Positions 61,686 to 64,000 of a DNA stretch of 64,000 nt are shown piece after piece. How positions within the stretch are numbered: the stretch's first letter is position 1; the number at the start of each line of letters is the position of its first letter. This DNA comes from Rhodosalinus halophilus (GTDB lineage: Bacteria; Pseudomonadota; Alphaproteobacteria; Rhodobacterales; Rhodobacteraceae). The notes under the pieces are model-generated. The model worked only from the letters and a program-made list of their open reading frames with translations. It had not been told where the DNA came from and did no database searches. Where the stretch lies: positions 84,297-148,296 of the forward strand of contig NZ_QNTQ01000015.1 of NCBI RefSeq assembly GCF_003298775.1. The letters are read 5' to 3'. A program made the position numbers and the translations under genes.

Positions 61686-63053
61686 CTAGACCGCTTCGGC
61701 CTGAAGCCAGACGCCGCCTTCCGGCCGAAGCGTCAGGATCATCATCGGCCGCGGCGCCCGGCCCGGCACTGGCCTGAAGCGGAAACGGGCGAGCAGGGTG
61801 GCGAGAATGATCACCGCCTCCTGCATCGCGAAGCTCGCGCCGATGCAGATGCGCGGCCCGTCGCCGAACGGCAGCCATGCGTAGCGCGGGATCGCCTTGC
61901 GGTCGCTGAAGCGGTCGGGGCGGAAGGCGTCGGGCGCGTCCCACAACAGAAGGTTGCGATGCAGCGCATAGATCGGGATCATCACGGTGTCGCCGGGCCG
62001 GATTTCGCGGCCGCAGAGCGTGTCCGGCGCCCGCGCGGTGCGCGATACGGCGCCGGCCGGCGGGTAGAGGCGCAGCGCCTCCTCGCAGATCTGACGGATG
62101 TAGGGCAGGTTTTCCACGTCCTCGCCGGTGCAGGCACGGCTGCCAAGCACGGCCTGCGCGTCTGCGCGGGCGCGGTCCTGCACGTCCTGGTCGAAGGCAC
62201 AGAGATAGAGCGACCAGGCCAGCGTCAGCGCCGTCGTCTCGTGGCCCGCGACGATGAAGGTCAGCAGGTTGTCTCGCAGCTCCTCGACCGACATGGCGCG
62301 TCCGGTCTGTGGATCCTCGGCGCCCAGCAGCAGATCGAGCAGGTCGGGCACGCCGTCGCGGCCGCGGGCTGCGCGCGCCTCGATGGCGCGGTCGGCCACG
62401 CGCTTCGTCTCCAGCATGGCACCACCCGCGACCATGCGCCCAGGGCGCGGCACCCACTCTGGAAAGCCCAGCATGTCGAAGAGCGAGATCCGCCCGGCGT
62501 CGGCGATATAGTGCTCGATCGCGGCGTGGACCTTCGCGCGGTCCACCCCCTCGTCGCCCGAGAAGGTCACCTCCGAGATCACGTCGAAGGTGGTCGCCAC
62601 CATCTCGTCGAGCATGTCGAGCGCGCGCGGCCCGGCCTGCGCGACGCGCCCGGCGGCTCGCTCGGCAGCCGCGGTCATGACCGGGGCCAGGGCGAGGACG
62701 TTGCGATGCGTGAAGGCCGGGGCGGCGGCGCGGCGCTGCCAGCGCCAGTCGGCGCCTTCGGCGACGAACAGGCTCTCGCCGATCGCCGGGCGCAGCAGGG
62801 TCTTGGTCACGTCGGACTTCGGATAGTCGTCCAGCCGCTCGAGCAGGATCCGGCGCAGCGCCACCGGGTCCATCACCATGTGCCAGCGCGTTCCGGTGCG
62901 GCCCGACACGATGGGCTGGCGGGTGGCGATCTCGGGGATGATCTCCAGGATGTTGCGGCGCGCGGCGGCGAGGCTCTGCATCAGGTTCAATGGCCGGGTG
63001 ACGAGCGGCACCCGGACGGGCAGCGCAGGGGTCTCCGCGACCTGATCCTTCAT
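61686..63053 (-). CDS. Cytochrome P450 (eukaryotic-like class)
   Basis: This is a haem monooxygenase of 455 residues. The I-helix motif is FIVAGHETTALTLAW, the K-helix ExxR is EEALRLYPPAGAVSR, PDRF lies in FRPDRFSD, and the haem loop PFGDGPRICIGASFAMQE places the Cys at about residue 403. The longer length and the FGxGPRxCIG loop put it nearer the CYP102/CYP4-like group than the class I P450 at 2890. No ferredoxin or reductase gene is adjacent. Fatty-acid or terpene hydroxylation is a common role of such proteins, but unproven here. Confidence 0.93.
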   Translation of the reverse strand: MKDQVAETPALPVRVPLVTRPLNLMQSLAAARRNILEIIPEIATRQPIVSGRTGTRWHMVMDPVALRRILLERLDDYPKSDVTKTLLRPAIGESLFVAEGADWRWQRRAAAPAFTHRNVLALAPVMTAAAERAAGRVAQAGPRALDMLDEMVATTFDVISEVTFSGDEGVDRAKVHAAIEHYIADAGRISLFDMLGFPEWVPRPGRMVAGGAMLETKRVADRAIEARAARGRDGVPDLLDLLLGAEDPQTGRAMSVEELRDNLLTFIVAGHETTALTLAWSLYLCAFDQDVQDRARADAQAVLGSRACTGEDVENLPYIRQICEEALRLYPPAGAVSRTARAPDTLCGREIRPGDTVMIPIYALHRNLLLWDAPDAFRPDRFSDRKAIPRYAWLPFGDGPRICIGASFAMQEAVIILATLLARFRFRPVPGRAPRPMMILTLRPEGGVWLQAEAV

Positions 63054-63171
63054 GCCGGCCTCCTTTTCGCAAAAGTTAGCCCTGGCCGGCGGCAGGGCAA
63101 TCGGGGCGTTCGATTGCGTTGTACCGGCCGCTCGGCTATCCCGTCATGCGCTGCAACCTCAGGAGACCCCC

Positions 63172-63825
63172 ATGGTGCGCCTCGCCGCCCTTCTCGGCCT
63201 TTGCGGACTGCTGGCCGCCTGCGGCACCGCCGCCGATCTCGACGATGCGCCCGTGCCGCTGGGCGACTTTCGCCTCGGGCACAACATCGTCGTGGCGCCG
63301 AACCTCGTGAAGGGGCCGCTGTCGCGCGAGGCATCGGAGGACGAGTGGATCGCGGCGGTAACCGAGGCCGTGGAGGACCGTTTCGGCCGCTACGAGGGCG
63401 AGCGCTTCTATCACTTCGGGATCAGCGTCGAGGGCTACGTGCTGGCGCGGCCCGGCGTGCCCGTCGTGGCGAGCCCGCGTTCGGCGCTGATCGTGAAGGT
63501 CACCGTGTGGGACGACGCGGCGGGCGAGAAGCTCAATCCCGAACCCGAGACCGTGACCGTCACCGAGGCGCTCTCGGGCGAGACCGTCGTGGGCTCCGGG
63601 CTGACGCAGACGCGCGAGGAGCAGATCGAGAACCTCGCGATTTCGGCGGCCAAGCAGATCGAGCGGTGGCTGGTGAAGCAGAATCGCTGGGAAGGCTGGT
63701 TCGGCGGGCGCGAGGCGAACCGGCGCCGGGTCGCGCAGGCCGCCGCGCAGGCGCCGGAGGCGGAGCCGGCGACACCGCCGGACGGCACGGAGACGACCGC
63801 GGCGGCGCCCGTCGCGGGGGAGTGA
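63172..63825 (+). CDS. Predicted lipoprotein of unknown function
   Basis: This 217-residue protein has a lipoprotein signal MVRLAALLGLCGLLAACG with the lipobox LAAC (Cys 17). The mature part has mixed alpha/beta character: FRLGHNIVVAPNLVKGPLSREASEDEW, then DRFGRYEGERFYHFGISVEGYVLARPG. It ends in an Ala/Pro/Glu-rich tail. No known domain is recognised. The start ATG follows CAGGAGACC. It is divergent from the P450 and upstream of tuf. It is probably anchored to the inner or outer membrane facing the periplasm. Confidence 0.75.
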   Translation: MVRLAALLGLCGLLAACGTAADLDDAPVPLGDFRLGHNIVVAPNLVKGPLSREASEDEWIAAVTEAVEDRFGRYEGERFYHFGISVEGYVLARPGVPVVASPRSALIVKVTVWDDAAGEKLNPEPETVTVTEALSGETVVGSGLTQTREEQIENLAISAAKQIERWLVKQNRWEGWFGGREANRRRVAQAAAQAPEAEPATPPDGTETTAAAPVAGE

Positions 63826-63980
63826 CCGGCCGGCCGTGAGGTTTGCTCGCCGCCCTGCAAGGGTCTGTCGCAGCGCCGTCTTACCCCGCTTGATTTTCGC
63901 CAAGCGACCCAATATGGGGACGCGCGATGTGCAACCCGGGCCGGCCGAGGCCCCCAGAACCGCGAGGCGCCTGAGAAGCG

Positions 63981-64000
63981 ATGGCAAAGGCAAAGTTCGA
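63981..64000 (+). CDS. tuf: Elongation factor Tu (first codons only)
   Basis: ATGGCAAAGGCAAAGTTCGA encodes MAKAKFE, the N-terminus of alphaproteobacterial EF-Tu. Only 20 bases are inside the window. Upstream, 63826-63980 is an intergenic leader with a CGCTTG/CAAGCG stem around 63889-63908. Confidence 0.75.

Noticed and set aside
59814..63839. Plus-strand open frame of about 1,340 codons over the Usp, SulP and P450 genes
   Set aside because: It is antisense to well-recognised genes and its product has no domain-like pattern.

Overview
The window is GC-rich and densely packed with ATGA/GTGA-coupled genes. It reads as a chromosome segment of an alphaproteobacterium, most likely Rhodobacterales (Roseobacter/Paracoccaceae-like). 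The grounds are the TRAP transporters, a polyamine-type ABC operon, the OpgGH pair, the Abhydrolase_9 and DUF4239 proteins, and the first codons of an EF-Tu gene (MAKAKFE) at the right edge. This placement is an inference from gene content, not from a search. I saw no rRNA, tRNA, CRISPR array or insertion sequence.

Region 1 (1-13331) looks like one regulated catabolic island. It holds a TRAP transporter (dctPQM, minus), a cytochrome P450 (plus), a MarR regulator (minus), and an eight-gene plus-strand operon: FNR/ferredoxin-type reductase, Rieske oxygenase alpha and beta, acyl-CoA ligase, thiolase-fold protein, a DUF35-SDR fusion, a metal-dependent cyclase-family hydrolase and an SDR. Related ATGAAAT-type palindromes lie in both divergent promoter regions, so the MarR protein probably controls all four transcription units. 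The thiolase-fold protein lacks the nucleophilic Cys and the GHP His, and its DUF35 neighbour carries an SDR domain without the Tyr/Lys pair. Together they resemble the Ltp2/DUF35 retro-aldolase arrangement more than a thiolase. This is the best candidate here for an undescribed enzyme system. The substrate is unknown, probably an aromatic or alicyclic acid.

Region 2 (13332-18656) is housekeeping and stress related: flavin reductase, D-aminoacyl-tRNA deacylase, a small heat shock protein, a zinc-ribbon membrane protein paired with an SPFH-GYF protein, and a zinc-type oxidoreductase. Region 3 (18910-28786) has a PotABCD-like transporter followed by a YtcJ-like amidohydrolase, a lytic transglycosylase, a PLP decarboxylase and an ABC1/UbiB kinase. 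Region 4 (28866-39737) has opgGH for periplasmic glucans, a cytochrome b561, a CDP-alcohol phosphatidyltransferase coupled to a membrane sulfatase-fold protein, an NMT1-type ABC transporter with a two-domain permease, and a GT4 glycosyltransferase.

Region 5 (39742-50939) is a second aromatic/N-compound island. An IclR regulator lies divergent from a Rieske oxygenase coupled to a glutamine-synthetase-like ligase. A DapA-like lyase is coupled to an orphan molybdenum hydroxylase large subunit, which is divergent from a LysR regulator. A 3-hydroxyanthranilate 3,4-dioxygenase heads a TRAP operon. Region 6 (51309-64000) has an orphan peptide/nickel-type binding protein, a possible DMP19-like protein, a holin-like membrane protein, an Abhydrolase_9 protein coupled to a K+ channel, further small membrane proteins, a Usp/SulP operon, a second P450, a lipoprotein and the start of tuf.

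Chained hairpin clusters punctuate intergenic gaps at 5782-5854, 11731-11816 and 24516-24584. The first and third share 24-nt palindromes that overlap by two bases, and look like copies of one repeat family.
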